Shown here piece by piece: positions 1 to 10,800 of a stretch of 64,000 nt of DNA. Position 1 is the stretch's first letter; every line of letters starts with the position of its first letter. The position numbers and the translations under genes were made by a program. The DNA is from Druceiella hillmani (lineage: Eukaryota > Arthropoda > Insecta > Lepidoptera > Hepialidae). The stretch covers positions 8,923,001-8,987,000 of the forward strand of contig JAYKKI010000023.1 in the NCBI GenBank assembly GCA_039881145.1, given 5' to 3'. The notes under the pieces are model-generated. The model did not search any database and was not told where the DNA came from. It saw nothing but the letters and a program-made list of their open reading frames with translations.

Positions 1-294
1 ATTTGCCTTAAAAGCAATCCCGACTGGCTAATTAGCATGTCGATGGTCAACCTAAACAACTAGTCTTAGAAATTTAGAGAATATTTTACAACGTGGCCAC
101 TCGATAAGAAAGTTTTTTTTTCAAAACTGTACCTGCTCAAGGTGTTGAAAAAGGGTTAACAATTGTTTTGCAAATTTATTAATTTTTCCGACACCACTGA
201 TGTGATAAATAAATTATTTTGAAGAAAGGAGTAACAATAAAAAACACATTTATTTATATTAATAAATATATCCGGGTCAATTTATTACTATTAA
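1..294. other. A/T-rich DNA, nothing recognised
   Basis: No open frame, repeat unit or inverted repeat stands out. It has short homopolymer runs only. Confidence 0.5.
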
Positions 295-460
295 AATATA
301 TGGTTGCTTTATTGCTACGCCAAATTTCAAGTTCTTACTTCAAACGGTTTCTGAAAAAAACGACAGTATATCCAGGGATACACAGCTATTTGTTATAGCA
401 GACAGACAGACGTATACTAGGGATTTCCCATTAATGTCCCTTTCATCGTTATTGTGTAAT
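295..460 (-). repeat. Family A fragment (5' part, decayed)
   Basis: Read on the minus strand this is the 5' part of family A. It has GCTACGCCAAATTTCAAG, then CGGTTTCTGAAAAAAACG, then the CAGACAGACAGAC run that precedes the degraded GGAACCC block. The same order is seen at 54150-54245. The 3' part is not recognisable beside it. Confidence 0.55.
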
Positions 461-946
461 AAACTCTACTGTAAAACATGAAGTTTAGAAACAACCGACA
501 TTAAAATTAATGTGAAATGGAGAATGAAACAGAAACTAATAAAAAATAAAGATATTGGTATGCAAATTATAAAAGGAGACACAACTTAAAACTTCTTTAA
601 AACACAAGTACTAAATAATTCATTCATTAAAACTAAACTGATTTCAAAATCAAGTTCTTCAGAACTGAAAGTGTTTTTATACATTAAATCTCGTTCATAA
701 TTATCAATAAGGCAATATTCTCATGAAAATTTTACCTATTTTCCTGCCTTATAATCAACATTTCCTGCATTTTCATCTACTTAAATTAATTTGGGCGATA
801 TCTCTCTTAATATCCTTCTAACTAACAGATCATTGACCCCGTTCATTTTGCCCTTCTTTCGCTTCGTTCACCTTTCTCACGATGACAATCCTCCCGCATT
901 TGTCCTACTCGCCATGTCTATAAAAAAACACGCACTAGACGCCTTG

Positions 947-950
<4 letters not shown>
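461..950. other. A/T-rich DNA, nothing recognised
   Basis: No gene or repeat recognised. A short open frame starting at 791 runs into the (TA)n tract, where it encodes alternating Y and I, so it is not a gene. Confidence 0.5.

Positions 951-986
<36 letters not shown>
951..986. repeat. (TA)n microsatellite
   Basis: About 18 uninterrupted TA units. Fourteen tracts of this kind occur in the window. Confidence 0.97.
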
Positions 987-989
<3 letters not shown>

Positions 990-1591
990 TCATATATAAT
1001 GTACATTTATTCGCCAATCACGTTGCTACCATGTGATTAAGCATCCGGTGTTCTATGTGTTATTTCGAATTAGATCTTATCTTAAAATACATTTAAATTT
1101 ATCCTACGTATAATTTATGTAAACTTATCTTAATAATTCTCACGGCTATTTAATTTGCATAAACGCCATTCGAAGGTGTGCGTACTTCTAGCGAAGTGTC
1201 CTCTATGTGCACCTATATTTGCAAGTCTTAGATCCGTGTTCGATTCCTAATAAGGTCACCGCAAGTATATAGCTCCTGACATCGAATGAGCTTTACTCGA
1301 TTTGTTTTATATTCAAAAGCTGGCCATGTACGATCCGCGCTGTTGGATAATTTATAAGCAGAGTTATAACTTACAGTTATATGTAGGTTAAGTTTCATAG
1401 AAAAGACGTCTGTATGTATTATAAATATAAAGAAATTTATAGAGATTTATATAAATTTTTATTATATTTTACTATAGAACAAAAAATTCATAGACTTTGA
1501 GTTTCTTAGGATGAGGTAAACATTTCTCCAAGACTATTTGATTTAAGTAAAACCAATTTTAAAGAATATTTACTAAAACGTTTTCTCCGTT

Positions 1592-1626
1592 AATTTGCTC
1601 CGTAAATAAATGTTACGGAGCAAATT
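1592..1626. repeat. Perfect 14-bp inverted repeat, 7-base loop
   Basis: AATTTGCTCCGTAA (1592-1605) is followed after 7 bases by its exact reverse complement (1613-1626). I see no T-run that would make it a terminator-like site. It is one of several short perfect snapbacks in the window. Confidence 0.85.
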
Positions 1627-1717
1627 TTCTAAATTAATCTAAGTAACAAATATACATGGAATGTTAATTAGATACCAAGAACTTTTTTTTAATTAAAAAG
1701 ATGTGATTATTATAATA

Positions 1718-2325
1718 GCCCTTTTTAGTATTCAGTAGCCAAATGGCAAAAACGGAACCCTTATAATTTCAAGCTGTCTGTCTGTTCGTATATCAGAGCC
1801 GTTTTACTGAGAGACTATTGGCATTATATAGGATGGTAGATCTATTTTATGAATCGCTATAAATAGAAATAGTGGAATTATGAAAAAAAATAATATTAGG
1901 GGAGGTACTCCATACAAGTAACTGAAGGATGGAAACAAATCTAATCCACGTAGGCGTGTGGAGTATTGTTAGATAGATTTTAAAAATAATATAATGGTCT
2001 ACTTTTCTATTTAAATCAATAGTTAATGAAATATGCGCTTCTAAAGTCTTAAAAAGTATGTCAACCCCTCTAACTTTTCACCTAACGAGTGCAAAATTCT
2101 GAAAAAATGAAGGCAGTAGAACTTAAAATAAACTTTCATAATTGGTTTGAATGAGATATGTTGTGTAGTTTTTGAGATATGGGATATTTTCGGTATAAAT
2201 CTCAGTAATAACTTTGCTTTTCACAGCGTCTTTGAGAAATACAAACTTACAAGTTTAATATTGTTTGGTGCTATGGAACTCTTCGTACACGAATCCGACT
2301 TGCACCTGGCTGGTTTTCATATTTT
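1718..2325 (+). repeat. Family A, near full-length copy
   Basis: The 5' end is CCCTTTTTAGTATTC...AAAAACGGAACCCTTATAA followed by CTGTCTGTCTG. The 3' end at about 2275-2325 reads GGAACTCTTCGTACACGAAT then CCGACTTGCACCTGGCTGG and TTTT. Both ends match the lepidopteran repeat whose consensus ends in GTCCGACTCGCACTTGGCC plus GGTTTTT. The copy of about 600 bases has no coding capacity; an 87-codon open frame over its 3' half is incidental. The family may be a non-autonomous retroposon or the 3' tail of a non-LTR element; I cannot tell which. Confidence 0.7.
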
Positions 2326-2868
2326 AATTTGTTGGAGCCTATCTATATTACCGAGAAAAGACAAGTTTGTCTTTTACACGGATATTGTTTATGTATGCGA
2401 TTATAATTAACCATGTTATACTTCAAAAATTGTTTATATAATTATTATATTTATTTTAAAGTGAATTATAAAATTATATTACACCTTTTTTTTTACTTCG
2501 GTATGGAACTAAGTAATTAGTATAAATACCAAAAAAATAGTGAAGTAAATATTTTAAATACCTATTTGGATTTCCATTCGAAATCTTCCTTAGAATAGTA
2601 TATGAAAGATAATTTGATATCTTTTTCTGTAATTGCTTTCAATAACCGCATGATCACATCTGCAGCCAATGAATGATATTTACAAATAAAAAGAATATGA
2701 AAAGGTCAAAATTGTTGATGTCTTTAAAAAAACTAGTTATTTAAATAACGAAAAATCATGAAGCCAAAAATAACCGATTAGATAATTACTAAATGTAACG
2801 GCTGTAGTAATAATCGATAACGATTAAAGTTCTTTTTACGGCGTTTTCTTTATAATAAATGATTCGTA
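2326..2868. other. A/T-rich DNA, nothing recognised
   Basis: No repeat or open frame worth reporting was seen between the family A copy and the tandem duplication. Confidence 0.5.
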
Positions 2869-3172
2869 CTATGTTGTGAAAATTGACCAGTAAATAAAAT
2901 TTTAAAAATTGAAAATAAATATTTACCCGAGTTTACAGGATAATGACAGGGTTTACCTGATTCAATAAATTTACAGGTTTTATTTATAAAAATGAATTTG
3001 TCAGTCTCATAATATATCAACTATGTTGTGAAAATTTTAATTGACTGGTAAATAAAATTTTAAAATGTGAAAATAAATATTTACCCGAGTTTACAGGATA
3101 ATGACAGGGTTTACCTCATTCAATAAATTTACTGATTTTATTTATAATAAATATTTACAGGATTTATATGAT
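2869..3172. repeat. 152-bp tandem duplication
   Basis: CTATGTTGTGAAAAT starts at 2869 and again at 3021. Each is followed by AAATATTTACCCGAGTTTAC, then GGATAATGACAGGGTTTACC and TTCAATAAATTTAC. The two copies are close, with small indels near the start. A third partial start (TATTTACAGG) lies at the end. Non-coding. Confidence 0.9.
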
Positions 3173-3198
3173 AAGATACATTTAATATTGGTAAAATA

Positions 3199-3262
3199 AA
3201 AAAAGGCCAAGTGAATGCCGCAATACACATGAAGTAGTGTTCCTCAGTTATCGATGTCCATA
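3199..3262 (-). repeat. Family A 3' terminus
   Basis: AAAAAAAGGCCAAGTGAATG followed shortly by GAAGTAGTGTTCC is the reverse complement of the family A 3' end (GGAACCCTC...CACTTGGCC...TTTT). The rest of the copy to the right is not recognisable, so it is either 5'-truncated or heavily decayed. Confidence 0.55.
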
Positions 3263-4729
3263 AAACAGCTGATGCAAATTAACCGATATCAATTTAATTT
3301 AAAATTGTAATTAGTTAATACTAACTAGAATTTTTCCATATTCTACAAACCCGTGGTCGAAAATCGAGTCTGTGGGAGCATATCTTAATATTTTGCAAAT
3401 AGGACTTAAAAAAGATAGTAACCTCAATTTTATTATGAAAGACTTTTTCAATTAAACCCTACTCGATAAGATGGGTGAAATAATTTTTTACTTACTCTAC
3501 ATGTGAGTACGTACATCATGCTTTAAGTTAAAAACAATATTAATTTAGATCCCTAATAAATGTTACAAAAAAATTTAATGATTCATCACTAAGACGCGAA
3601 AGTCCGTACAATCGCAATCGTACACGTGATCGCAATCGTAATCGCATGACGAAATGGCTAACAATATATTCACGTTACGTTTTTTATCCTTTTAACGGTC
3701 GCAAATTTTGTCAGTTAAACGTCCTTCTATTCCGTCACAAAATCTGCTCGTATACCATCGCCCATTATGGCGTGGCGGTGAACGCTCAAGCCCACATGAC
3801 GCCGAGTCCGGTAACAAACCTCTACGTATATGCGAGGTAGCGCTCCAACGTACAATGGAATGAGTCAGTCAACGGCCCCATAATACGAACAATGTTACAC
3901 GCTTGTGTAATGAATGCGAGCGTAGTAAGGTTCGGAATGTGGGCCGGTAACTCGCGGATGTATAGCAAATATTCCATCTGCTACTTAATATCAATATTTA
4001 TGCGTTATAATTGTTCGATTGATACGTTTGTTGGGATAAGCTTAAACACTGTATACGTCACAGTTGTTATGTAAGCGTTCAAGTAAAACAAGGAGAAGAT
4101 CAGCGGTTTTCGGAGCGACTGATTGAAAATCAAAATTGACACAGAGGTTTTTATTTTCCGGATGTTCAGTGTATGATATTTTCTTTACAAATCAATAAAG
4201 GTGTAAAGAATTGTGAAGGTGTCAAGTTTATTGGCGAATAATTTTAGTAATTAAAATAATTATTAGTAATTAAAGGTTACTGAAATATTTCGTCGTGAGT
4301 GAAAGTCCTACTGTTACATTTTTCAGCCAAAGTTTAAACAGTGAAACTTACCTTTATTGTATCGTTAATAAATAAAATTTGTAAGGACGAATAGAATACG
4401 CATCCGTGATGAAAAAAATTAAACATTTATTGGTACTTACTGTTTCTGTTAAACTTTTTACAAACATTCGTGTTATTTTTTATGTACCGCGAATAGTCTG
4501 GTAATGAACCTGTATGCTATTTTTACTAATTCCCGTTAGCTTATAAATTATCCAACAGGATAAATTGTGTCTAACTGAAATACTGGAAATGGCACTAACA
4601 ATAAGTCACATACCCCTATCTTGAGTTACTGCCGTCGACGGTTTAAGAAATAATAAAAAGTATAAGAAGAAGATATTCTAGAATATATACAAGAAATCAT
4701 ACCTAGAATATATTAACTAGTATATCTTT
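3263..4729. other. Mostly unremarkable A/T-rich DNA
   Basis: A small cluster of imperfect CGCAATCGTA-like words lies at 3610-3650. Around 3640-4000 the base composition is somewhat more balanced. Two short frames there (3646-3840 and 3892-4074) show no recognisable protein. No promoter, splice pair or repeat family could be assigned. Confidence 0.45.
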
Positions 4730-5200
4730 TATAAGCGTGAGAAAAAGTATGTATCATGATTTTCTAAAAAATTATAAGATCTAGAATCATCGCCATTTTC
4801 CGGAAATCTTTAGATAATCTAACATCTAAGTTTTTTTCATAATCTTGAAATTAACAATTTCAGAAATAAGAGAAGGTAACATATTTTTGTGGAAATTTTA
4901 CGCAACACCTCTAAAACTACCTTATACTACCTTTATTATTATAATAGTTTTGGAAGCGTTATATGTTTTGGAAGCGTCGCCTTGTTAAAAATATTCCAGA
5001 AAAACGAAAAAAACTTTTTTTATGGCAAACCCCTTCAAAATCGTCAAACAAATCTTTTTATGCGGTTTTATTGACCCTTTATATTCTAGTGACCCGCGTA
5101 TTTATGTTACAAAGTAAACTGTATTATGAGTTTTTCAAATGGTTTCTGAGAAAAACGGATTTAAGGATACATGTACATGTGAATAAACCTATCCTTTTTA
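4730..5200 (-). repeat. Family A, heavily decayed minus-strand copy
   Basis: Internal segments match other minus-strand copies. TAAAAAATTATAAGATCTAG (4763 on) corresponds to TAAAAAATTATGACGTCTAG near 29350. AATGGTTTCTGAGAAAAACG (5139 on) corresponds to the segment at 345 and 54160. Both ends are too decayed to place. The 94-codon open frame at 4963-5247 lies inside it and is not a gene. Confidence 0.5.
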
Positions 5201-5639
5201 TTTTTGAAGAAATAACCCTAATTAATATAATTCTGTTCATCATATAATTGATTACAAAATTGCGTCAATTACTGCCTCCTACTATGTATATTTATAAAAA
5301 AAACTTGTTATGAATTTCGAATATTTTGGTATTTTCTATTACATTTACTTTTCAGCTAAATATATTTTATACAGCTAAATATATGCCACTTTTGCTGGTA
5401 CTTTATAGATTTTAAACCTAGCGCCTATTATTAAATGTGTTTCATCTATTTTCTTAACAGACGTCTAGTAATACTAAAGTCCCATTATCTACTTGAAAAT
5501 CCATGACACGTTCGAAATATGTTCTTATAATCTATCTGTAATATTTTATAAACGAATAGACAAGTAGTTACTCTCGAATAGACATTTATTGACAAATAAC
5601 AGCATTTTGTGTAACATGTACTTTAATGTATCTAATTGA
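5201..5639. other. A/T-rich DNA, nothing recognised
   Basis: A short direct duplication (CAGCTAAATATAT twice near 5355-5385) is the only structure noted. Confidence 0.5.
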
Positions 5640-5689
5640 TACATATGGCGGGCTTATTGATACGAGAGCAATCTCTTACAGCCAACCAG

Positions 5690-5801
5690 ATCACCAATCC
5701 AGCCCCGCTCGATTAGCGGCCGGGAATCGACCCCGGCTCCCACGGTGTGCCGCGTCGTCAAAGGCCGTATGCCTTGTGATCAACCCAACACACCACGGCG
5801 A
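5690..5801 (-). repeat. tRNA-derived SINE-like element
   Basis: The minus strand contains CCGGGGTCGATTCCCGG (5720-5736), a good match to the RNA polymerase III B box (GGTTCGAATCC type) in a T-arm-like context. It lies downstream of GGCATACGGCCTTTGACGAC and a GCCGTGGTG start. That layout is typical of tRNA-derived SINE heads in Lepidoptera. No cloverleaf with an anticodon arm could be drawn, so it is not called a tRNA gene. This patch is far richer in G+C than its surroundings. Confidence 0.5.
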
Positions 5802-5819
5802 CGACACGAAAGCATAACA

Positions 5820-6369
5820 ATAATCAGTATAACTTTTCAAATTTATATTTTTATAGTCAAAATATTATTGTCAAATATATATCTTTTTACTACAGGGTTT
5901 GAGAAAAAACTGTGTCTATTTTTCATGTAGACGATTCTTGTCATCAAATTTAGTAGAAGTTGTTAAATAACTTTATGGCACTTCTAAATCCGGTCTGAAA
6001 AAATTGCTGTCGAAGTAGCGATTTTAAGGAAAATCTACTCAAGCCTCCAATATACTCAGTTTGAAACACAAAATCATCTGTAGAAATAATATACGCGTTC
6101 TTTTGTTGCATGCTACAGAACGCCATCCATCGCTCGTACTCGTATACTCGTATCTACGTGTTTCACTTTTCGTTTTGCTAACATTTCTCAATATATAAAC
6201 TAACACTATTGTAACACAAGTCGATCAGAAAGCTATGTTTGTGCATAAAGTAAATGTTTTAATTATGCTGAAACCATTCTAGATAATTTTGCTCCATAGC
6301 TAATATTGTGACTTCCGTAGTTTATCAAAACAAATACATGAATCTAGGTTCTTAAACGTATTCGACCAC
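5820..6369. other. A/T-rich DNA, nothing recognised
   Basis: ACTCGTACTCGTATACTCGTATC near 6130 is a tiny repeat. Otherwise nothing was identified before the GC-rich island. Confidence 0.45.
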
Positions 6370-6760
6370 AGTAATCTCGTTAACAGAAACCGCACGCTCG
6401 TTGATACCACCGCCAGTGTCCACCACAAAGTGGACCGCCGCACTCGCTCCCAGCCAGTTATAATTGAACAATGAATCCGCGACAACAAAGCGGCGGGTCT
6501 CGGGAGGCGGGCGCCGCGGGCTCGACCTTTGACCGCGGTCGCGCATACCGCGCGAGCGTATAAGGTCCGCGCACCGTTAGCCGTCCGGCGGCACGGTTTC
6601 CTCTCGGCTCCGTGGGATGCTGCGACGAATTGGCGAGAGGCGATCCGCGCGATGTATGGGGTCGGACGGGCGCTCGTATCTGGGTGACTGGGTTGAACTT
6701 TGTTTGACCGCCGCTAGGATTGACCGAGCGGAGCCTGATTGCGAGGTTAGTCGGATTGTT
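6370..6760 (+). promoter_or_regulatory. GC-rich promoter-like island with TATAAGG and donor-like site
   Basis: This is one of the most CpG-dense segments of the window, with abrupt A/T-rich flanks. It holds GACCTTTGACC (6524-6534), the reverse complement of a DR1-type nuclear-receptor half-site pair. A TATAAGG box follows at 6559-6565, then a GC-rich stretch, then GAG|GTTAGT, a good splice-donor match, with GT at 6746-6747. The order fits a plus-strand promoter with a short non-coding first exon. No classic insect initiator sits 25-35 bases after the TATA box. A 127-codon minus-strand frame crosses the island but has no recognisable protein. An enhancer, or an unrelated conserved element, is the alternative. 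Confidence 0.4.
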
Positions 6761-7452
6761 AGAAGCGTTTTTTTGATATGCACTGAAAGAGTTCTGAAAG
6801 AATCCTGTATATCGAAATAATGAGGAATAATGACTGAGCATTCAATAGTACATTTTTATGGAATTCATCTTTCCATCTATATCTCAATGAGATACCAAAA
6901 ATATCATTAAAAGTACGTTACACACCTCTATTTAGAATAATTTTCGATGGTGTTATTAACTAAGAAATTGATTTTTTTAGACTTTCTAATAATTTTAAAA
7001 TTAAGTTCATCTTGTCAAGCAACATTTTATACATTTCGTAGCCGAACGGTGAAAAATGGAATCGATTCGTAGGTCACGACATCATAAATCCTTTAATTTA
7101 TATACAATATTAATGAAATTTTGTAATTGTTGTATTTTATATTAATTACACCAGTATACAAAAGTACCTACAATTTTCATTTTTATGAACCGATATATAC
7201 ATCAAACTGCCTGCGAAAATATTTTTTAAAATTCAATTGAAAATATTATATTAAATTTTTATACGATTGATTCTTCTCCAGATATGAGCAATGGAAAGTG
7301 GAAAATAGTGTGACCCCTATCACCTCATCCTTATCCTTATAACTTTTTAATTAGGTATGAAAAAATATCTGAAAATATCACTGTAGTGGCATCTAATAAC
7401 CACTGCACTGAAAAATTTTTTGCATTAATTTGTCTGTGACATATATACTAAG

Positions 7453-7454
<2 letters not shown>
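6761..7454. other. A/T-rich DNA, nothing recognised
   Basis: No structure was identified after the GC-rich island up to the (TA)n tract. Confidence 0.5.

Positions 7455-7498
<44 letters not shown>
7455..7498. repeat. (TA)n microsatellite
   Basis: About 22 uninterrupted AT units, followed by a short TTTATTTATTTA run. Confidence 0.97.
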
Positions 7499-7502
<4 letters not shown>

Positions 7503-7590
7503 TTATTTATATACGTATGAAGTATATGCATGTGAAAAATATATTAAGGAATAAATTTCCGTGCTGAAAAATTTATTACGTGGACTCACG

Positions 7591-7671
7591 TAAATGGAAC
7601 TCACTCTACGAGTGTGTCGTATTACGTATTTATACGTGGATACGAAACACTCGTAGAGTGAGTTCCATTTA
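7591..7671. repeat. Perfect 25-bp hairpin (snapback)
   Basis: The arm at 7591-7615 (TAAATGGAACTCACTCTACG plus AGTGT) has an exact reverse complement at 7647-7671. The 31-base loop itself contains TATTTATACGTGGATACG. Perfect arms imply recent origin or selection. The arm resembles the GGAACTCGCACTACGAGGG end of family A, so it could have formed by inverted duplication of a family A 3' end. Confidence 0.9.
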
Positions 7672-9084
7672 TACTTAACTTTATTCCAAGTGCATTTTCA
7701 TTTAAACAAATATGATAATGCAGACAAGTGATAACGTAGTGACTGATGAATGTACATTAAAAAAAACTTTTAAACGGATTTATGCGGGAAATTTACCCTT
7801 TTATTCTTCAGAACCTAAGAAAAGATATAGTATATTTCATCATAATGCGGCATGTTTCTTTTTTCAGAATTGTATACTACAAAAAGAATTGTGAAAAATT
7901 AGACATTTCCTTTCATTTTATTTATACTCTATTGTCATTTTTTGTCTGTTTGCTAAGGAATTGCTAAAAACAACTAAATCGATGTAAGCGGGACTTTCAT
8001 CGAGATAAACTTGACATTCAGGTCAAAAATTTAAGTTACCTTTTGAACGTTTTCTAAAAGACTTGGGAGTTCATCTCTTAGCGTTCATGCAGTGAGAACC
8101 GAGTGCGCAAGATTAAAAATAAATGAATACAAAATTATGGAAACTTTCATACCCTTCATGAAATAGAAAATGATTACTGCAGAAAAACTCTGCAAACGAA
8201 ACCGCAGGCTAAATCTTTAGTAATCTTGTTTTATTATTGTATTAAAATGTTCAATATTTGCATGGTTGCGTCTAAAATTTGATCTCGTGTATAATCAAAT
8301 GACAATGCCAGATTCTGCCTCCAAAACTTAAAGCGAAACACATAAAATATATGACGAGAACAACAGAATTTTACTTTTGTACATAAAATATAAATGTTTT
8401 TAAATTTCTTTTAATCATTTATATTTTTTCAATATCAGTTTTAGTCTTCTACGACTTCCGGTTTATAACAACGAAAATATTTTTTTTTTTTATTTTTCAT
8501 CAAATGTTACAAGTCAACGTAAAATCGCAGAAATTTAATAGATGGTTATGCTTATGCAATAAATGCATATTTTTTCATATCATATACTTAATGATACCTG
8601 TTTTGTGTTAAAGATAATAAATACTAAAATGTGAACGTCGTAAATTATGGTTCTATCTAGTATTGGCGTCTGTCCTCGTTTTTAATCGTAGTCGTAACAC
8701 TGCAGCAAGTTTTTAAGGAAAATAATTTCCAGTTCTCTTACCTACATAAAATAAAGAATTCAATAAAATTAAAAGCTTAAAATAGTTTAAAAGCTCAAGT
8801 TTATGAAATGGGCAAAGGTCCTTACAACGGCTATTATTAATCTTTCACCCGATATTCTCATTTTTGATGACATTTTTTGCGTAAAGTTTTATTTTGAAGT
8901 TTAAAACTTTTTTTTTTTCATAAAAAAGGTATAATGCGCCGGCAGCTTGATGTTTATAACTATCTGGTTGGAACCAAAAATGATTGGAATACGGAAAAGG
9001 CGTTAAGAGAGAAATTTTGATTTTGCATTTTATAGTCCTAAATTTATCGCATTCAATTTACTAGTATAATACAGAATCAGTCCA
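7672..9084. other. A/T-rich DNA, nothing recognised
   Basis: A 60-codon plus-strand frame starts at 7712, without a recognisable domain. T-runs at about 8480 and 8910 are simple. No repeat family was assigned. Confidence 0.45.
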
Positions 9085-9390
9085 TAATGGCGCAAATAAT
9101 CCAAACTATATCGTTTCCTTAATTTGGTCCGTTGGGTCAGTGATCTACCCCGAACACGTTTAACTCCCGTATTTCTCACGCCGACCAACTTCTCAAGGTT
9201 ATCGGGCAAACAACGTGCCTCGTGTTCCATGTACTCGTAGTTAAAGGAACGTTGGCGACGAATTGTCGACGACCTCAATTAATTACGGATTCCAATCTCT
9301 TTGATCATTAGATTGATTTGTTCGCGTCGCTGTTTGCCGACGGAAATTTTGCTACACGTTTTTGAATTCAGGTCTCGCCCCTTTATCCCA
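9085..9390. other. GC-richer unique segment, possible conserved element or exon
   Basis: Composition is clearly more balanced than in the neighbours. A minus-strand frame at 9030-9278 (82 codons) is rich in R and K (RGRSLTQRTKLRKRYS) and ends in a hydrophobic stretch, but I recognise no family. A regulatory element, or a short exon on the minus strand, are both possible. Evidence for coding is only the open length and composition. Confidence 0.25.
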
Positions 9391-9429
9391 TCGACTTCAA
9401 CGATAATTTATTTGATTATATACATACAA

Positions 9430-9438
<9 letters not shown>

Positions 9439-9478
<40 letters not shown>
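9439..9478. repeat. (TA)n microsatellite
   Basis: About 20 TA units, flanked by TACATACAAATATATACA on the left. Confidence 0.97.
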
Positions 9479-9480
<2 letters not shown>

Positions 9481-9639
9481 TATATATTTGTATGTATTAA
9501 CATTTCTTACGAGTGATTGGAAAAGATAACTTTCCTGTGACTAGATGAAACCAATCTAGCAAGGCTTGAATATTTAAGGTTTCATTCAAAATATTTGACA
9601 AATAATAACATTATGTACTTAATTTGTGGTAATTATTTA

Positions 9640-9830
9640 TCACTAGCCATGCCTACGACTTCGTTCGCGTGAAAGAGTATATACGAAAAGTTATCAGAAT
9701 ATATTTTTCTTGGGTATAAACTATTATCAAATTTCATCAAAATCCGCCCAGTAGATTTTGCGTGATTGACGAACAAAGTGACATACAGACAGACATATGA
9801 ACATTCTAAAAAAGTTTTTATGGCTTCTAT
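9640..9830 (+). repeat. Non-LTR (RTE-like) 3' tail fragment
   Basis: The segment begins TAGCCATGCCTACGACTTCG then TTCGCGTG. It continues with TTTCATCAAAATCCGCCCAG then TAGATTTTGCGTGATTGACG, AACAAAG and ACATACAGACAGACA. This order (CGACTTCGTYCGCGTG, then ATCAAAATCCGTYCAGTAG, then a CAGACA run) is one I know from lepidopteran non-LTR 3' regions. It is a separate family from family A. No coding sequence remains. Confidence 0.6.
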
Positions 9831-10223
9831 TATCATTCATTTCGCTAAAACAATCACTTTTTAAAACTATTTTCCATGTTCAGAATTCACTCTGTTACAA
9901 TTTTACTATATGTAAAGATTTTGTTGATTCAATGTAAAAACACGTATTATGTCTCATATTATGTTGTGTGGTAGACATTGATTGTGCACGAATCTATAAT
10001 TAAATTAAGCGTTACACGCTCATGGTGACAACTCGGGGTATTATAGCCATCCCATACCATAGGATATTATTAAAAACTAGCGCTTAATTCGAAAATTTGG
10101 CAATTCTGTTAAAAATATGAATGCGATACAAGGTGAATTAATAAGGATTTTTTATGAAATAAAATGTTTTGACACACAAAGGGAAAACGACAACTTTGCA
10201 AGTAGTGTAAATGTTAATTTTAC

Positions 10224-10800
10224 AAGACTGAATATAAGTTTAAAAGGATAAGGGATTTTAAAACTCATGGGAGTAATGAAACCAGAAAATTTAGAAAGTT
10301 ATCTAGTTAAAATATTATAATAATATAATAAGAGACGTGTACAATTATAATTTATGGTATTTTTTTAAGACTAAATATACATTTAAAAGGATTTGCCAGA
10401 GATTTTAAAACTCATAGGAGTTATGAAACCAGAAATTTTAGAACATTTTCTAGTTAGAATATAATAATAATAAAATAAGAGAGGTGTTCGATTAAAATTT
10501 ACGTTCATTTTTTTAAGACTAAATATACATTTAAAAAGATTGGCCAGGTATTTTGAAACTCATAGTAGGCATTACCACCAGAAATTTAAGAACAATTTTA
10601 TAATATTTATAACAGTATAATAATATAATAGAGACGTGTCCAATTAAAATTTGTGTTAATTTTTTTAAGACTAAATATATATTTAAAAAGATTTGCCAGG
10701 TATTTTGAAACTCATAGTAGGCATTAAAACCAGAAATTTAAGAACAATTTTAGAATAGTTACAACAGTATAATAGAGACGTGTCCAATTAAAATTTGTTT
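10224..10800. repeat. Tandem array, four units of about 145-152 bp
   Basis: Units start with AAGACTRAATATA at 10224, 10367, 10515 and 10667. Each carries ATTTTRAAACTCATRGGAG, CCAGAAATTT, then GAGACGTGT and a CAATTAAAATTT block. Units 3 and 4 are most alike and unit 1 is most diverged, so growth was probably toward the right. Non-coding. Confidence 0.92.

Noticed and set aside
2147..2410. 87-codon plus-strand frame
   Set aside because: It overlaps the 3' terminus of a family A copy, including the ACGAATCCGACTTGCACC block.
4963..5247. 94-codon plus-strand frame with a hydrophobic end
   Set aside because: It lies inside a decayed family A copy on the other strand and has no membrane-protein features beyond A/T composition.
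5690..5801. Functional tRNA gene
   Set aside because: Only the T-arm/B-box part is convincing. No anticodon arm or matching acceptor stem could be drawn.
6458..6841. 127-codon minus-strand frame in the GC-rich island
   Set aside because: GC-rich DNA has few stops; several overlapping frames on both strands are equally open and none resembles a known protein.
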